A DNA stretch of 64,000 bases from Casuarina equisetifolia (lineage: Eukaryota > Streptophyta > Magnoliopsida > Fagales > Casuarinaceae), in NCBI GenBank assembly GCA_028551475.1, contig CM052359.1, positions 9,921,583 to 9,985,582 on the forward strand, given 5' to 3'. This document shows, in pieces, positions 23,201-36,249 of the stretch. A program made the translations under genes and the position numbers. Under the pieces are notes generated by a model. That model saw only the letters and a program-made list of their open reading frames with translations. It searched no databases and had not been told where the DNA came from. Each line of letters begins with the position of its first letter. Within the stretch, counting starts at the first letter, position 1.

Positions 23201-24636
23201 AGGTGCACGTGTTTGTTTTACTAGAGAACAAATCTTATAAGAGAAAAAATTTGGGCAAGATATCAGTTTTCCATACACATAATATGATTTCAAAGAAAAT
23301 TGAGCAAGAAATTTATAGCAAAGGGAATACTTATTATTGAAAACCAAGTTACAAGCAAGGTAACTACTTGGAAGTATAAAGATTATTCTAAATTGAAAAC
23401 CAAAAACAAAAAAAAAAATGAATGAAAATGTTTTGGAATGATAGAACATAAATTATAAAGTCATTTTTCAATCTTGTTGAGCTTGTTTAGTGTTCCAATC
23501 ATATGGTCTTAGAAAATAAAAAAAATTTCAAAGCAAAAGCATTACATAATTATTATCTTGGATTAGTTTGTGAATAGATAAAAGATTGTGCCAAAATTGA
23601 AAAGAAAAGAAAATATGTTTAAGGTGCAATTTTGGATTAGGTCTATAATGTCCAATATGGATGAGCAAACTATGGATTTAATTCAGTGGTCTAATAAATA
23701 TGGGTGATGCACATAGATAATGTGAGTTTAAAATATTTAAATCACAGTTATATAGTCACTAGCCTTTGAGTTAATAATCTATGTTAAAGTAAAAGGCATA
23801 GTTGTGACATATTGTGAAGTTGGCACTTGGATCAAATGGGCTTATATGATTGAGTAAGTTATTAGCCTTTGTTGCTAATCATGGGTCAAGGTAAGCCTAA
23901 TAGATCTCCTACAGATTCTATTTGGGTAGGTGACATAAGACCTAGTAAGCCCATACTAGGTTATGGTGGCAAAGGTAGCCTACAATGGTATAAAGGCCCA
24001 TATAGACACCAATTACATAGGCTTGATTTGGATACTATGACTTAAACCTAAGGTGGTTTTGGAACCTAGTGACTTTAGTAGTTATGTGATGGGCTTGCAG
24101 CCCATCACTAGTGGGCTTTTTTATATTTCCTTCTTTTCACTTAGGCTTCCATCCTAGAGGGTATCCCACTAGGAGGAAACATACCTCCTTGACATGGCTT
24201 GCCTTTTTGCAGTGACTATAGTGAGGCTTTAGCCAAATTAGGCTTCAACAATGGGTAGTGGGCTTGAGCCAGTAGGCCCACCCATGGGATGTGAGGAAAG
24301 GCCCAATAGTAAGGGTGCCTAATTCCCTTTGAGGGGACCTTACCACATGTGGTACGCAAAAGGGGGTAATGGGAGCAACATCATTGGAGTTAGGAGTGGA
24401 ATCAACCATTAGCGCAGCAACTAAGGTTTGGGTGGCAAAAAAAAAATTGTAATTTTAGAAAAAAAAATAAGGATAATTTGGTAAGTTTGGAAACTAGGGC
24501 AACATGTTAGGTGGCAAAAACATAATTTTGGAAAAAAAAAAGGGCAATTTGACTTTCAATACAACTGTTCTAGTGGTTAGAAAAAAAAATTATAAGAGCA
24601 ATTTGGTCCAAGAATAGACTTGCTTTAGATACCATA

Positions 24637-24845
24637 TCACAAAAGGAGAAAGCCAACAAATTATGGAATCAATTTCTATTCATAGTGCAATACTCAAATT
24701 GTATAGCTTATAGGTTTTTAAATTTAGACCTATGACTTATATGGAAGATGAAATATAGGGAAAAAATTTAATACAAGAAAATATTTGACATCAACCAAGG
24801 GACATATTTGACAAACCACATTAAATTGTGATTTCTCCATTAACA
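24637..24845 (-). repeat. 5' LTR of the old copia element
   Basis: It pairs with 12761-12955. The shared blocks include TGGAATCAATTTCTATT, GACCTATGACTTA and TGATTTCTCCATTAACA. A GATACCA next to its left edge is the inverted primer-binding site. Confidence 0.78.
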
Positions 24846-27800
24846 AATATATTGCATTAAGCATTTTTTTTATTTTATGTTTTCTTGAATCTTTCGATTT
24901 TAAAAAACGTAAATGATAAACAATATGCTTTTGATACAAATTAGAAGATCCCTTTCAAGAACCGGGTTTGCAGGACAACATTTTTACCATCCTTTTCCAC
25001 GGTAAAATACTATAAAAATCCTTTTACACTGAATTTGTTGAAAAAAAATACTGCATATCTCGTATTAATTAAAATTTAAAGCGAAGATAAGCTTCTTTAA
25101 AGTGAAGGACATAATCTCCTTGCAAGCCACTCTAGAAAAGAAATGAAATTTTAAACATAATATCAAATTTGACTTCAAGCACAATGCCCCTTTCACTAAT
25201 AGACAAATATCCTTGTCATAATCTTTAGAACATGAATGTAGAACATAGAACATTTTCCCTCTGTTTTGTTGCTCCCAATCACCGAATAGCATATGGTCTT
25301 TCTGACTTGGCCATTGAATTCTATCCCTACAGCACTGTCCTCTCCTCTGTTTTCTTGCAACTGCCTTCTGGTATCTATCTTGTGTAGTTCTATTAGTTTT
25401 GAATGATTATTTTTGGGTGAATCCAAACGGCAGAATGAGGACAGCCTAAGGCGATAAGGTTCTTCAGCTTCGTGACGAGAGCTTTCTTGGACCATCTCTT
25501 TCTAGAACGATAACAATTGTACTTGTATCTAATCGCCTTTCAAACACGACCACTCCATGCTTACCACAGATCTTTTCCCGTTCAACATTGGCATATTCGC
25601 ACATCGCTTGTGTTGATAGTGGTCAATGTCACACATGATTATAGGAGCTTCAGCCGCAAGTGCTCCAGTGAATGAAGTTTGCCATATCAAAGATGGCAAC
25701 CTATTGAGATGAATACACATTATAACAAATATGATAGTTTTGTGAAAGGCTTAGGTCCACCTCTCTCAAAATGCCACATTGAGGGGAAGATTGTCTAAGT
25801 TTATGAGATATGTCACAAGTACTTTTTTCTTTAATGTGAAACTTTATTGTCTAATATTTTTCCATAGTCTAAGCTCGATTTTTTGCCCTTGAAGGATTGG
25901 CTCATTCATGAGATTGGGTTAGGATGCATGAGCGATTGGTTCTGATATTATGTGAGAGATTTAGGTTCACCTCTCCTTAAAAAGATATGATGAAGGAAAG
26001 AGATTGTTTAAACTTATAAGGTACATTATAAGTGTTTTTCTCTCTAATGTGAGACTTTGCTGTTCAATATATTTAATTTAGTTTGTGATAAATCAATTTT
26101 TATATTCACAAAACAACAATTTATTTTGCATTTTAAAGTTTTTTTAAATATACTAATACGATATATTACAAAATTTCTTTTCAAGCAAATTTTTTCTTTC
26201 AATGTTGTAATCACTCATCATATGATGCAGGATACATAAAGATTCTCAAGTCTTTACGTAAAATAAAATTATTATTTTACACTTACTCTTCAATTTATTT
26301 CTACCCTTAACAAAACAAAGCTCTGGAACTTATATACAAAATATATGTGCATTTAATAATCGCTGGGCATGTGGAGAAATCAATTGGCGTGAAGCGTCCC
26401 TCCAAAGTCCGAATAGGCTTTGGTAAGTGGGTTTTTCTGATGGTCCCCTTGATCAGGATCGTGATGGGGGCATTTTGCTGCACAGGAGTGTGATCAGGAA
26501 GAGGCATATGTTGTTTGTCACAACCTAGCGACACCAGCTGCTGCGGTCCACAAGCTTGAAGGCTGCTTCTTGGCTTTATAATTGTGAATGTTTCTTACCA
26601 TAGCCCCATATCTCTATTACATGGATTCCGGGCCTCTCTTAGCAAAGGAGTGGTTGTCAGCCGTATGGAATTCGGCGCCAACTAGTTCAGGGTATTAAAG
26701 GACGTTGATGGCCTGCAATGCGACACCCTGAAAGAGTTTTGACAGGTACCCTCGGCTGGCATAAGGAAGAATTTGAGTCTATAGTCGTAGCGCCGAGAAA
26801 CTTTATCTGTGTTAGGATGCTTATATCTTTTATAAGATCAAACAAATCTTTTATATATAAAGGATTTAAGAGTAGATTGTAAACAATATGAAATATTCCA
26901 ATGCTTTCATAATAACTACCATGAAGTGAAATTACTAGGATCATATTAGAAAATCTAAAATTCAACATAAAAGTTAGTTAATGAGTTATGATAACATATT
27001 TGTTTTAAATTTTGTTATTATACAAAGTTTGTATTTTTTATGCAGGATTTTCATCTTCAATACTTCCCCACATGAATATTTCTTGGAGTCAATATTGAAC
27101 TTAATAGAATAAATACTTTCTTGCACACTAGACATATCTTAAAGGTTTAACATTGAATGAAAGTTGAAATGAGTTAATTTGAATTCTAATACTATATTAG
27201 AAAGTCATAAGTCTAATCCCAAAATCAAGTTTTAAGTTGAAAGAACGTTTTTACATTTAAACATATTGCCTAAGGATTGTATTATTTCAATATAAAAATT
27301 TCATCCTTATTTTGTAAGTAATGCTATGCAAATGTCTTATTTGTGAATAATAAGTCACAAGAAAATCTTATTCACATGAATAAGGGACTTTAATGTTATG
27401 TTAAATGTCATTTTATTCATTAAAATCTTTTTGTAAGAAATATGATAAATCCTTTATATCTAAAAGATTTCATAATAGAATAGAACCTCCCAATATCAAA
27501 ACCATGTGCCTTTTAAGGTATAGAAAGATGATTTCCCTAGGGCTTCTACTTTGGCAAAGAAACTTCTATATGTTTATAAATGTGTATAAAACAAAAGTCT
27601 CACATGAGAAGATAAAATCCCTAAGGTAAAGTTTAAATTAAAAAAGAACCTTTTAATTCGTGAGTTAATTTTTTGATTTAGTTTTTTGATATGGTATTAA
27701 AATTTAAGTTGTATCTTTCCATTCCATGAAACCTCAAGACAAATGTTCAATGTGTGGGGCATGTGTGCAAGATAAAAGTTTCACCTTGAGTATGTGATAA

Positions 27801-28900
27801 TTTGTGATAAAGCTTAAATGAAAAAATACTTCTTTAATATTTGAACTTGGTTTTGGATTGAATTTTTAGACCTTCTAACCATATAAGAGCCTCATTCTAA
27901 TTAACAATGGGTGAAAAAAATCTCAATATAAAGCATGGGGCCTATGCTCATACAATCAATGTGGGACAACCATATCTCTAATATTTTCCTTCATGCAAGC
28001 TGACACAAGTACTGCAATATGGATAGATAGAAACCCAATACCAAGGCCTAATGTAAGGAGAAGTATTTGATACCATGTCAAAAGGCGCAAATATTTAACT
28101 TGAAAGTTAACACAAGGTTTGAAGGATTTTTTTTAATTTAAAATTTATTTTAAAGATTTTATTTACTGATATGAACTCTTGTCCTAAACACGATAGCACA
28201 TATGACTTGAAGAGCAAGTCTTGGTGGCAGACCAATGGATTGTCAATGGCCCCTCAAACTTAGACCAACTCGCCGGTTGTTACTAGCTGTAAAGGTTTCT
28301 CAATGGCCTCTTTTAACCCAATGACAGGCAGGTGTTTCAGAACAGAATCTCAAACGAGAATGCATATTATGTTCTATCAAGAGCCCCACCAGATTTGTCC
28401 TCTTTTGTTGTTCTAACTCTTTAGCCAGGTTAGATGTCCTACCTGATTCCAGATCAGACATTGGATGCGAAGAGAAAATCAACCGCAGTATACACCTTAT
28501 CTTTAGTCAATTTCCTTAAAATGGATCATTATAAAAATTAGATATCTGAATATATATAAAATTATTATGGCAAAATGAAGTAGCAATATGATAAAATCAC
28601 AGAGGCCAAGTTATTTGAGGAAAAATGTCGAACGGTGCGCAAAGAGACACAGCATGCTACATGTGGGGACCAATTGATCGCAGAGGGTTGGATGAAGTAA
28701 CTTCATGAATTTTGCAATATTACGCAATCATTTTATTCATTGATACCATGCAGAAGGACTTCTTACAAAAATAATCTGGATGTCACAAACTAATTGAGCA
28801 CCGGTCAGTTCAATCCACATGAATAACCTAATCTCTCCTACGCAACAATTTCACTTATTTATTTATTCTGGGGGGAAAAAAGGATTACCCACTTTTTCTG
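24846..28900. other. AT-rich intergenic DNA with unassigned ORF-like islands
   Basis: Three less AT-rich islands carry short minus-strand open frames: 25196-25720 (two frames of 99 and 63 codons, the latter ending near a plausible GTAAGC donor), 26307-26534 (75 codons) and 28300-28482 (60 codons). None matches a family I recognise and none has a full gene structure. They may be exon fragments or relics of genes broken by mobile elements. The remainder is low-complexity AT-rich sequence. Confidence 0.35.
25741..26070. repeat. diverged direct repeat pair of about 117 bp
   Basis: 25741-25857 and 25951-26070 share the order TGTGA-AG, TTAGGT-CACCTCTC, AAGATTGT-TAA-TTATAAG/GAGAT, AATGTGA-ACTTT and AATAT. 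Each copy is substituted at many positions. It is probably an old internal repeat of an unrecognised mobile element. Confidence 0.55.
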
Positions 28901-29661
28901 TGTCTTTTCTTCGCGCATATTTACCGATTCGATGTCAGTAACCTCTCCCGGTTCAATTCAGACCCACATGAGTTAATTGCACCGGCTTTTCGGATTTCGA
29001 CCACGACACCGTTCTGTAGGTCGCCTCCCCGCTCCCACTGCCTCTTCTAGAACAATCTAACCACACCAAATGATTAAAAGAAAACAAAATTGTATTAGCA
29101 CATGATTAGAATAACTGGGACAGCAAAGCTGTCGATGTCAGACTGATGGGTTATGATTTCACTACCAAATGGCCTTCGACCCAGCTTCATGACTGTTGCA
29201 GAGTCCCAATCATATTTATGGATTTAATATAACCAAACCGGCCAGCAAGTTGAGCAGCCTAAAGTTTCATGAAATAAATACAGAAAACAATCTGATAATA
29301 GAGCAGACTGACTACGGTAGGGCCGTGATTCTAGGAGACTCCAGGCCACACGCCACGTGTGATGCCAGTCCGGAAAGGAATCGATCTACGTGTCCCTGCC
29401 TCGGACACATCCTACGCAACAGTGAATTGTGGACCGCGTCAAGTCACCACAAACTTCGATTGTTCAGCTTCTTACTTTATTCAGAATTATTAGTTATGCT
29501 CGATAGGTGGATAATATTTTGAACAGCCTTTTCTATAAAGTATGACAAAAAAAATCCAATCCAACAAGGGAGAATCAGGGGTTGCCAGCGAAGTGCGCAA
29601 GGGGACAGCATCGGGGAGGATAGCTCACAAGTCTTCCGCCGCTGCCACCGCAGAGCACACG

Positions 29662-29748
29662 TTACCTCATCCCGTTTACAGCCTTTTTGGATTCTTCCAA
29701 TGCCTTCTCTGCCTCAGTAAGCCTCCAGTCGGCAAACACGGGCGTGTT
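29662..29748 (-). CDS. possible terminal exon of an unidentified gene
   Basis: After a good acceptor (GTGTCTCTAG on the minus strand) an open segment of 28 codons ends in TAA. It begins Asn-Thr-Pro-Val-Phe-Ala-Asp-Trp and continues with a charged helix-like run (TEAEKALEESKKAVN). The composition looks coding. Upstream, at about 29950, an ATG opens a Ser-rich frame (MSSSSVKFLL...) that might be a first exon, but I cannot find matching splice sites with confidence. The family is not recognised. Confidence 0.3.
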   Translation of the reverse strand, partial: NTPVFADWRLTEAEKALEESKKAVNGMR

Positions 29749-30424
29749 CTAGAGACACCCACAACAACGAAGCAAATAAACCCACTTTCAAAGGCAATCA
29801 AACAAAGTCCATGTTCTCTGCTGTTCGTAGCAGTTAACCGTATCATTCACGCTAATACTTGACTGAAGAGGATGCCGAAACACTCCACTGAATGCCTTCC
29901 CAAACCCCGATGAGATTGTCAAGAGAAATTTTACGGAAGAGGAAGACATTGAATATTAAGGACTAAAAAATAAAGAAAACTCCCGAAAACAATATCTTCC
30001 CTAGGTTCAGTCATTAACGGATATTAACAAGTTCAACTTCAGCCCCCATTGCGGGACAGCTTGTTCTTGGAGTTCTTTGACACACAAATTTCTTTCTGTT
30101 TAGCCCCATAATCATCTATGACCACAATGGCACACGGGATTTCTAGGTAACAAATTGAATATCCCTTTTTCTTTATTTTCAGAGGAGGAATAATAGAATA
30201 GGGTACAAATCTCCTGAGAATGAGTTAATAATAATAATAACAACACTAAGATATAAATGAAAATCAAGAAGAGGAAGAAAATAAAAAATCGTAGAGGTTA
30301 TAGTAAGAAAGAAATTAAGAAGGAAACACAAAACAATGAAGCAAAAAATGGCAAATCAGAAGGGTACAAAGGAGGTGACAAAACAGTCCTGGCGGGGAAT
30401 TCACCGGCGGCGTGGTAATTTGGT

Positions 30425-31519
30425 TCAGTGGTGGTGTCCATACAGATCATACGGCACCCAGAGCGAGTCCAGCGGGCAGGGCTGCTTGGAGTCAAGCCGG
30501 AGCCAGGGCTTGCCGCTACCCGACCAATGTAGGAGGCTCACCGGACCCGGGTGCAAAGCGCGACAGCTGCCCCTGACGTTATCGCCACCCAAGCCATGCT
30601 GGTTCCATCGGTGTTCGATGGGCGCCACGTGACCCGCAAAGACCAGCAGGAAGGGTGGCAGAGATCCGAGCTCATATATCCGATCGCTTTTCTGGATCTC
30701 CATCCACCGCTCGATTCGACTCGTGTACCCGAACCGTCTCCACCGAACCAGATCTATTACCATCACACCGGTGTTGAAGTAGCACGGCTTCCTGCCCTTG
30801 AACGTTTTAGAGAACCGCAGGTCCGACCAGAACCCCGCCGTGAAGTACTTCGTGAAGTTTGCGTGGCAGTACTCCGGCGCTCCGATGGTTCTGGAGCCAA
30901 GGCTTGTTGTCCATAGCTTGAAGATGTCGTCGACCACGATGAGATCGGAGTCCAGGTATATTACTCTCTGCACGCAGGGCTCGAGCAAATCCGCCAGGTA
31001 ATTCCTCGCGTAGTTCAACGGCTGCTCAAGCGCTTGCCTCACCGACATAGAGATCAGGCCCCGCACGATCTCCGGATCGAAGTAGTACACCTTGAACTTC
31101 AGCTGAGGAAAAGAGGATCTCACAAGGGTTTCCAGATTCGTTTCGGAGACGAGGAAGTGGAAGAAGATGCTCTCCGGGCACAGCGAGTGCTGCAAGATCG
31201 AATGGACGGCGGCGATTGAGCCCCGGAGGTACTCGACATCCAGCGTGATCGCCACGTGCGCCAAATTTGGGTCACAGACCTCCGTTCCAGAGCCGATGGT
31301 GCGGCATTTATCGGCATTGCGAAATGCAGGAGCTTTCCGAAACGAGAAGCGGCCAAGCGAATCGGAGGTGGGCTCTTGAGTCGGTAACCGGAGGTAACTT
31401 CCGAGGTGTGACGATCGGATGGCCTCAGCAGGAGGAAAGGACTGGAGCGAAGGGGAGAGGACGATCATGACCATTGCGGCCGAAAAGAATTTGGAGAACC
31501 TTATAATCCAGAGCATCAT
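30425..31519 (-). CDS. GATL7: galacturonosyltransferase-like GT8 protein, GATL6/GATL7 type
   Basis: Single exon of 364 residues, the usual GATL length. A hydrophobic signal segment (about 3-33, with the [13 protein letters not shown] text typical of the GATL6/7 clade) leads into the GT8 domain. Landmarks: [13 protein letters not shown] at 167-179, the metal-binding DSD at 190-192, the [12 protein letters not shown] motif at 303-314 and [11 protein letters not shown] at 329-339. The protein ends in three His. Family members act in the Golgi or secretory pathway in pectin or xylan assembly; exact activity differs and is not proven for this clade. The frame stays open 62 codons further upstream to 31705. 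I chose 31519 because the family starts there (Met-(Met)-Leu-Trp-Ile) and a signal peptide follows directly. GATL6 is an equally possible name. Confidence 0.92.
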   Translation of the reverse strand: MMLWIIRFSKFFSAAMVMIVLSPSLQSFPPAEAIRSSHLGSYLRLPTQEPTSDSLGRFSFRKAPAFRNADKCRTIGSGTEVCDPNLAHVAITLDVEYLRGSIAAVHSILQHSLCPESIFFHFLVSETNLETLVRSSFPQLKFKVYYFDPEIVRGLISMSVRQALEQPLNYARNYLADLLEPCVQRVIYLDSDLIVVDDIFKLWTTSLGSRTIGAPEYCHANFTKYFTAGFWSDLRFSKTFKGRKPCYFNTGVMVIDLVRWRRFGYTSRIERWMEIQKSDRIYELGSLPPFLLVFAGHVAPIEHRWNQHGLGGDNVRGSCRALHPGPVSLLHWSGSGKPWLRLDSKQPCPLDSLWVPYDLYGHHH

Positions 31520-31936
31520 CGCCGGGTAAATCCCCCTCCGCTTCCTCTTCTTTGACTTAAAATCAAACCGATCCGCTAGAATGGAGGAGACGCAAACAAG
31601 CGTTCCTTTAAGGTTCGCCAGAGTTGTAGCGAAAGAGAAGCGTTGGAGAAAAATCCACACAAAAAGGAAAGTCCTTCGATTCGGCTTTTGTTCTTTCTCT
31701 ACCAATCAATCAAAGTAGGAATGCCGTGGGAACGAAGCGACGAAGAGGGAGAAAGGGTAAAAAACCTCCATTAGCCCCAGCCAGGGCGCAGGATAAGAGC
31801 CTTCCGTTACAATGCGCCGCCTCGGCCTCCCTCTACTCCCTCTCTTCTCCCCTCACTCTCTCTGATTGCTCCAGAAGGTGAAGTAAAGAGAGAGAACGGG
31901 GGAGAGAGATTAACAGGCAGATAGAGAGAGTCAGAG

Positions 31937-31972
<36 letters not shown>

Positions 31973-32160
31973 AGGAAGAGAAAGCCCTTTCTTTTCCAGC
32001 TTTGCGTTTTCCACCATAGAAATCCAAGGCCAAACATAATTATAAAGATATTCAAGGGTCAATTGGTACAAAAAATAAATAAAATAAAATAAAAGAAAAC
32101 CCCAATTTTTTTGTTGTTTTTCTTTTCTTGATTTTTGGCATTTTCTAGTACTGCCCAATG
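31520..32160 (-). promoter_or_regulatory. leader and promoter region of the GATL gene
   Basis: Upstream of the GATL start. It includes an in-frame open stretch to 31705 that I take as 5' UTR, and a pure AG dinucleotide tract (31941-31970) with interrupted AG repeats on its left. On the transcribed strand this is a CT tract, common in plant leaders. No clear TATA box could be assigned. Confidence 0.5.
31922..31970. repeat. AG/CT microsatellite
   Basis: Uninterrupted AG repeat from 31941 to 31970, preceded by shorter AG runs broken by TC. It is likely to vary in length between individuals. Confidence 0.95.
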
Positions 32161-33214
32161 CATATGTTATGGTAGCAGATGGTTGTAGAAGGCAGGCATT
32201 AGCTGTCCTTGTTTTCTGTCACAATGACGGTTGCGCCCCGATACACCTCAATACACCTCACGCGCGCAGTCCTTCTAATGTTTACTGTCTAGGGACTGGG
32301 TCCAAACCCACCCGGTTTGGGTTGAGACCCACCCGGATTGCCTTCTTCAAGAAGGACCTGCACTTGGTCAGTCCCATCATTATACATGCGACACATCAGT
32401 CTTCTTGTGACCCTTTTTCGCTTTTGCAGCAAAAGATAAACTGTTTTACTGGGAGCTCGATTAGTGAAGGTGCGTAAGATTTGTTCTTTCCTATCGGGGT
32501 AGGTGTTTGATTATGATTTTTTTTTCTATTTTATTCCTCCTATTGTACTTAGCTAATTCCACTATGTTTTTGTTTTGCTCTTTTCGGACAAGTTAGTAAG
32601 CATGCTTAATAAAATCTAATATCCAAATATCAAAAAGTACGTACAATGTAATAGTTAATTTGTTTCCTTGGTTAAAACTCGAGGAAGTCATCTCAATATA
32701 AGATATATACATGAACTTGTATCCGATTATAGAAAATTTTCTAATTTTATATATGAGAAGCATAATAAGCTAACATATTAATAACATGAAATATACTTAC
32801 TTCATCAATTACTAAGTGTTTTATTTAAAAGATAAAATTTTCTATTATGTTAAAATATTTATTTTTATAATTAATTAAAAATAAAAAAATATCTTACATT
32901 AACAATAAAAAAATACAAATGGGATCTCAGTAAATGCACATAAACAACATCACCAATTAACTCTGATTTTTCAAAATCTAGAAGATTAGCATATCTTTGT
33001 GATCAAAAGACATTTCACCCGTCAGACCTTGTGCCTGATAGTGCCAGGACGAAGCGTGTACTGGTACAGCACGGCATGTTCTTCTCAAGCTGCATTATTT
33101 GGTTGAGCGAAGATGAAGAAAGGGAGACATGTACATAAGCAGCAAAGATTCACCTCTAGTTGATCTGATTAGTTTCTAAATTAAGCCAAATTAACAAGCA
33201 TATCGTCACGGGGA

Positions 33215-33229
33215 CCCCCCCCCCCCCCC
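33215..33229. repeat. homopolymer C tract of 15
   Basis: Fifteen consecutive C after GGGGA. Such runs are prone to length error in sequencing and can form unusual structures in vitro. Confidence 0.9.
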
Positions 33230-36200
33230 AGCATGTGTTGACCCCTATGTTTTGTCCTCTAATTTACCAAGCATTTAACACGAAGTAGAGGAAAAAAAAA
33301 AAAAATCCTCGCGAGAATCGAAGCTGCGGGAGAAGCCAGAAGCAGAAATCCAGTGGGCTTTCATCAGAAAACATCACAGAACGTCAGGCGTTAGTGTAGA
33401 CCAGCTGTTGAAGTCATCCCATTCGGTTTTTGCCACGTCGATAGCAGGGAATGGTGATGTCAAATCAGAGAGGCTCAGGCTGAGTAACCCCGTACTCCTA
33501 CGCAGCAGAGCTATACTTTTGATGATTATCCTAGCAAAACGTGTCCCTCGGTTAGAACTATTTGACAGTCCGTACGTCCCCTCCAGCCTGGCGTCCACTT
33601 GCGACAGTGCGGTCGGCTTTGTGTCTTGGCTTCTCGCATATTAGATAATTTTACACAGATTTACGCACAAGCTTCTGACAACTAAAAACATCAGCACGCA
33701 GAAAGATTGGGCGGTGTCAGTGAAAAGGTACAGCCACCCAATTTGGAGCAATTATGTCTAACATTGTTTCCAAAGCTAAAAGGCTTCGGTCCTTTAGGAG
33801 AAGGATATTCTATTATAAAGGTCATTAGATCATTTTCCGTAAAAAAATAAAGAGAAATTCAAATTTATAATTCAGATATTTTCAAATCTGGGTTGCGTGG
33901 TTGTCACGCTAAATTGAAGTATGAGCATCATCATGTTTCTGAAACTGTTAATCCAATTGGGAGGTCTAACATTTTATCTGATAAGTCTTGGACTTGGCTG
34001 CTGCGTCGCGTCCTCCAGCTGTTTGATCCGTAGCGTAAAAGCTTCCATTTTCGACTGGTATAGCATCCAAAGAGATTGAATTTCGATGTTGTTTCTTTGG
34101 AGAGTTGTTAGTTCGTTGAGTATGGGATATTAAGACTACCTAATTCTAGGACGACCTGAGGACTTTTATTTGACGAAGTTTTAACGACGGGGGGCTTAAG
34201 TCGTCTTTGATGATGATTGTGTCAAGAAATTCGACGCTCTAATGGTCGGTCTCTCAATCTGTCATCCTCAGTGTAAGGAGATAAACAATCAGTTACAATC
34301 ACATATACATGTAATTCTAAAAGATATTAACGATTTATATTCTTTGAGATAAAATTTTCTTACTTTTACAAATAATAATTATTTAAATCGATTTTAAGAT
34401 TTTAGTTCGTTTTGTTCAAAATCACTTACTTTTACGAATCTCCTACTTAGTCTTGTGGGCATCATAATGACCCAAAAAAAGGATTTAATCAAATTAGTAT
34501 AAAAATTTAATATTTTTAGTGAATTTTGAATATAATCGAACTGTTCCATTGGCGTTCTCCGACAGTCGTCCAACAGCACCCATATGTTTGTGTCCAAAAC
34601 CCCAAAAAGTTTCCTTTTTTTTTCTCCCCCGGTTGGGATCGAATGCTTAGTTTTTGGGTTTTTGCAGGCGACTATTGCTCTCACTTACCCAATAAAACCA
34701 ACGGGGATTAAGAAAACTCCAACTTGATCATGGCGTCGCTTGAAAATAGCAAAAGGCAGCCATTACCCAATACCGGATAGAGCTCCAGTGGAAGACATAA
34801 TCGAAAGCTACAGCAATCGTTTTTAATCTCATAATGACACGTGGGATGTGGGGTCGATTCCACACAACCTGCTCGTTATTTTAATGCTTTTTCCGTGCTT
34901 CGACTGACGCATCATCTTCCCAATTTGCACTTGTAAAAATGACTCCGGCCAGCGCAGATCAGGCCTCAGTGCAGTGTGCAGAGGGAGAATTGAATGCCAC
35001 CAGTAAACAATTCACAGTCAAATGGATTTTTCAACAAGTTCGTTGGATCAGAATATAGACGTTAATTGTACTAGCCGTTAGTACTCCGTTGTATTGACTC
35101 CACTGGAAAAAGCCCTAATCTTCAATTACCAACGCCCTTCTGACCTCTCGGCTTTCCTCGGCCGTTGGATGAACAGTCGTCACGATCTTCCATCTCCACC
35201 TCAGAGACATTGACTGGGTAGTGCTTGCCGAGGGAAAAAAGGAAGGACTCAGTCTTCCAAGAATATTAATTAAACATAGTATGTATCTTTCTAATAATAA
35301 GTTAAAATTGCAACAAGTGTTGAAAAGATTAGGCATGTTTCTCTGGTGATCTTGTTCATGCATGCTTGTCGAGGAATCCCATGATTCTTATGGACCATTT
35401 CTTATATGCAAATCAAGACAAAGGAAAAGTATGCTTTTATGTTCCTAATTTTGTTCCTAACAAGATTACAAAAGATTATCACCTTTTTTTTAATGGAATT
35501 GAGCAGTCAAAACCCAAATTGCAAATTGACCAATTACCTGAAATTCATTGAAAAAAAGGAGTAGGAGCTTGTTGGACCAACTGCTCTGCATGTAGATAAT
35601 AGTCTACCAACTAATCTATTGACATAATCGTATCCATTGACATCTTCTGTGAAGTCCCATATCGTGCTCATCCATTTTCAGGACTCTGCAGGGCAATAAC
35701 GAGGAAACGCATTGACTGTTTCTTTCTGCTCTCAAGGTGCATGTGAATAGGATTGCTTCGATGTTTCTCGTTATAGTTTTAAAATTGGAAATGAAGAAGA
35801 ATGGTTCCACACTTCGTCACCGCGAAGATATCATCATGTGCTCGGTGTAGATGGCGGATTAGTTTTTGTAGCTTGCACCACGTGCATGAAGCTCTTGGTG
35901 CTTGCATAGCCGGGGACTTGTAATGTGGATCTAAGTAACAAAGGTATACATAATAGTCAGAACCCGGGCCAATAACTGATTTGGCTTCTTACTTCAATGT
36001 CTTCGATTCAAAGTCTCTTGCCCCCCTTATTGAATTTTTTTTTTAAATAAAAGTACAAATGAATACCAAGGATTAAATGTGATTTGATACAACTTTTCTA
36101 TATATATTGAAATGGTAATCTATCATTATTTGAAGATTCTTATATACTAATGTGTCACAAAAGAATTTGTCTTTTCAATTGTTCTTATTACCAAATAACA

Positions 36201-36249
36201 TAAATGTATGGTTTTTTAAAACATTATACTTGTCAATGTTAAAATGTTG

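Larger units (their letters stand above)
12761..24845 (-). mobile_element. old decayed Ty1/copia element, split by a younger element
   Basis: Two diverged copies of a 195-210 bp LTR bound this region: 12761-12955 and about 24637-24845. In element orientation (minus) the LTR begins TGTTAATGGAG. A primer-binding site like TGGTATCTAAAGC adjoins the right LTR, matching the initiator-Met tRNA type. A purine-rich tract GAAGGAAAA adjoins the left LTR. Decayed pol remains are readable: RNase H and reverse transcriptase on the left (13000-14600) and integrase on the right (22430-23200). Stops and frameshifts are everywhere. Removing the nested element and its five-base duplication leaves about 4.8 kb, a normal copia length. 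I could not find a target duplication for this element, as expected at its age. Confidence 0.85.

Noticed and set aside
24086-24108. Perfect 10 bp stem with a TGC loop (GTGATGGGCT/AGCCCATCAC) followed by a T run, like a bacterial terminator
   Set aside because: It lies in decayed plant retrotransposon DNA with many GGGCT/AGCCC words, so the hairpin is most likely incidental.
29196-29862. Two plus-strand ORFs of 108 and 106 codons
   Set aside because: Composition is not protein-like and the second is antisense to the better exon candidate on the minus strand.
8302-31519. CSLD5 and GATL as a cell-wall gene cluster
   Set aside because: They are about 18 kb apart on opposite strands with retroelements between; two wall-related genes in 64 kb is not remarkable.
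31520-31705. GATL start at 31705
   Set aside because: The family length and signal segment fit the start at 31519; the extension has no family counterpart I know.
32300-32340. Inverted CCAAACC/GGTTTGG and repeated ACCCACCCGG
   Set aside because: Short and isolated, with no gene context to give it a role.
33374-33644. ORFs open on both strands in a less AT-rich patch
   Set aside because: Neither matches a known family and neither has splice or promoter support; left as intergenic.
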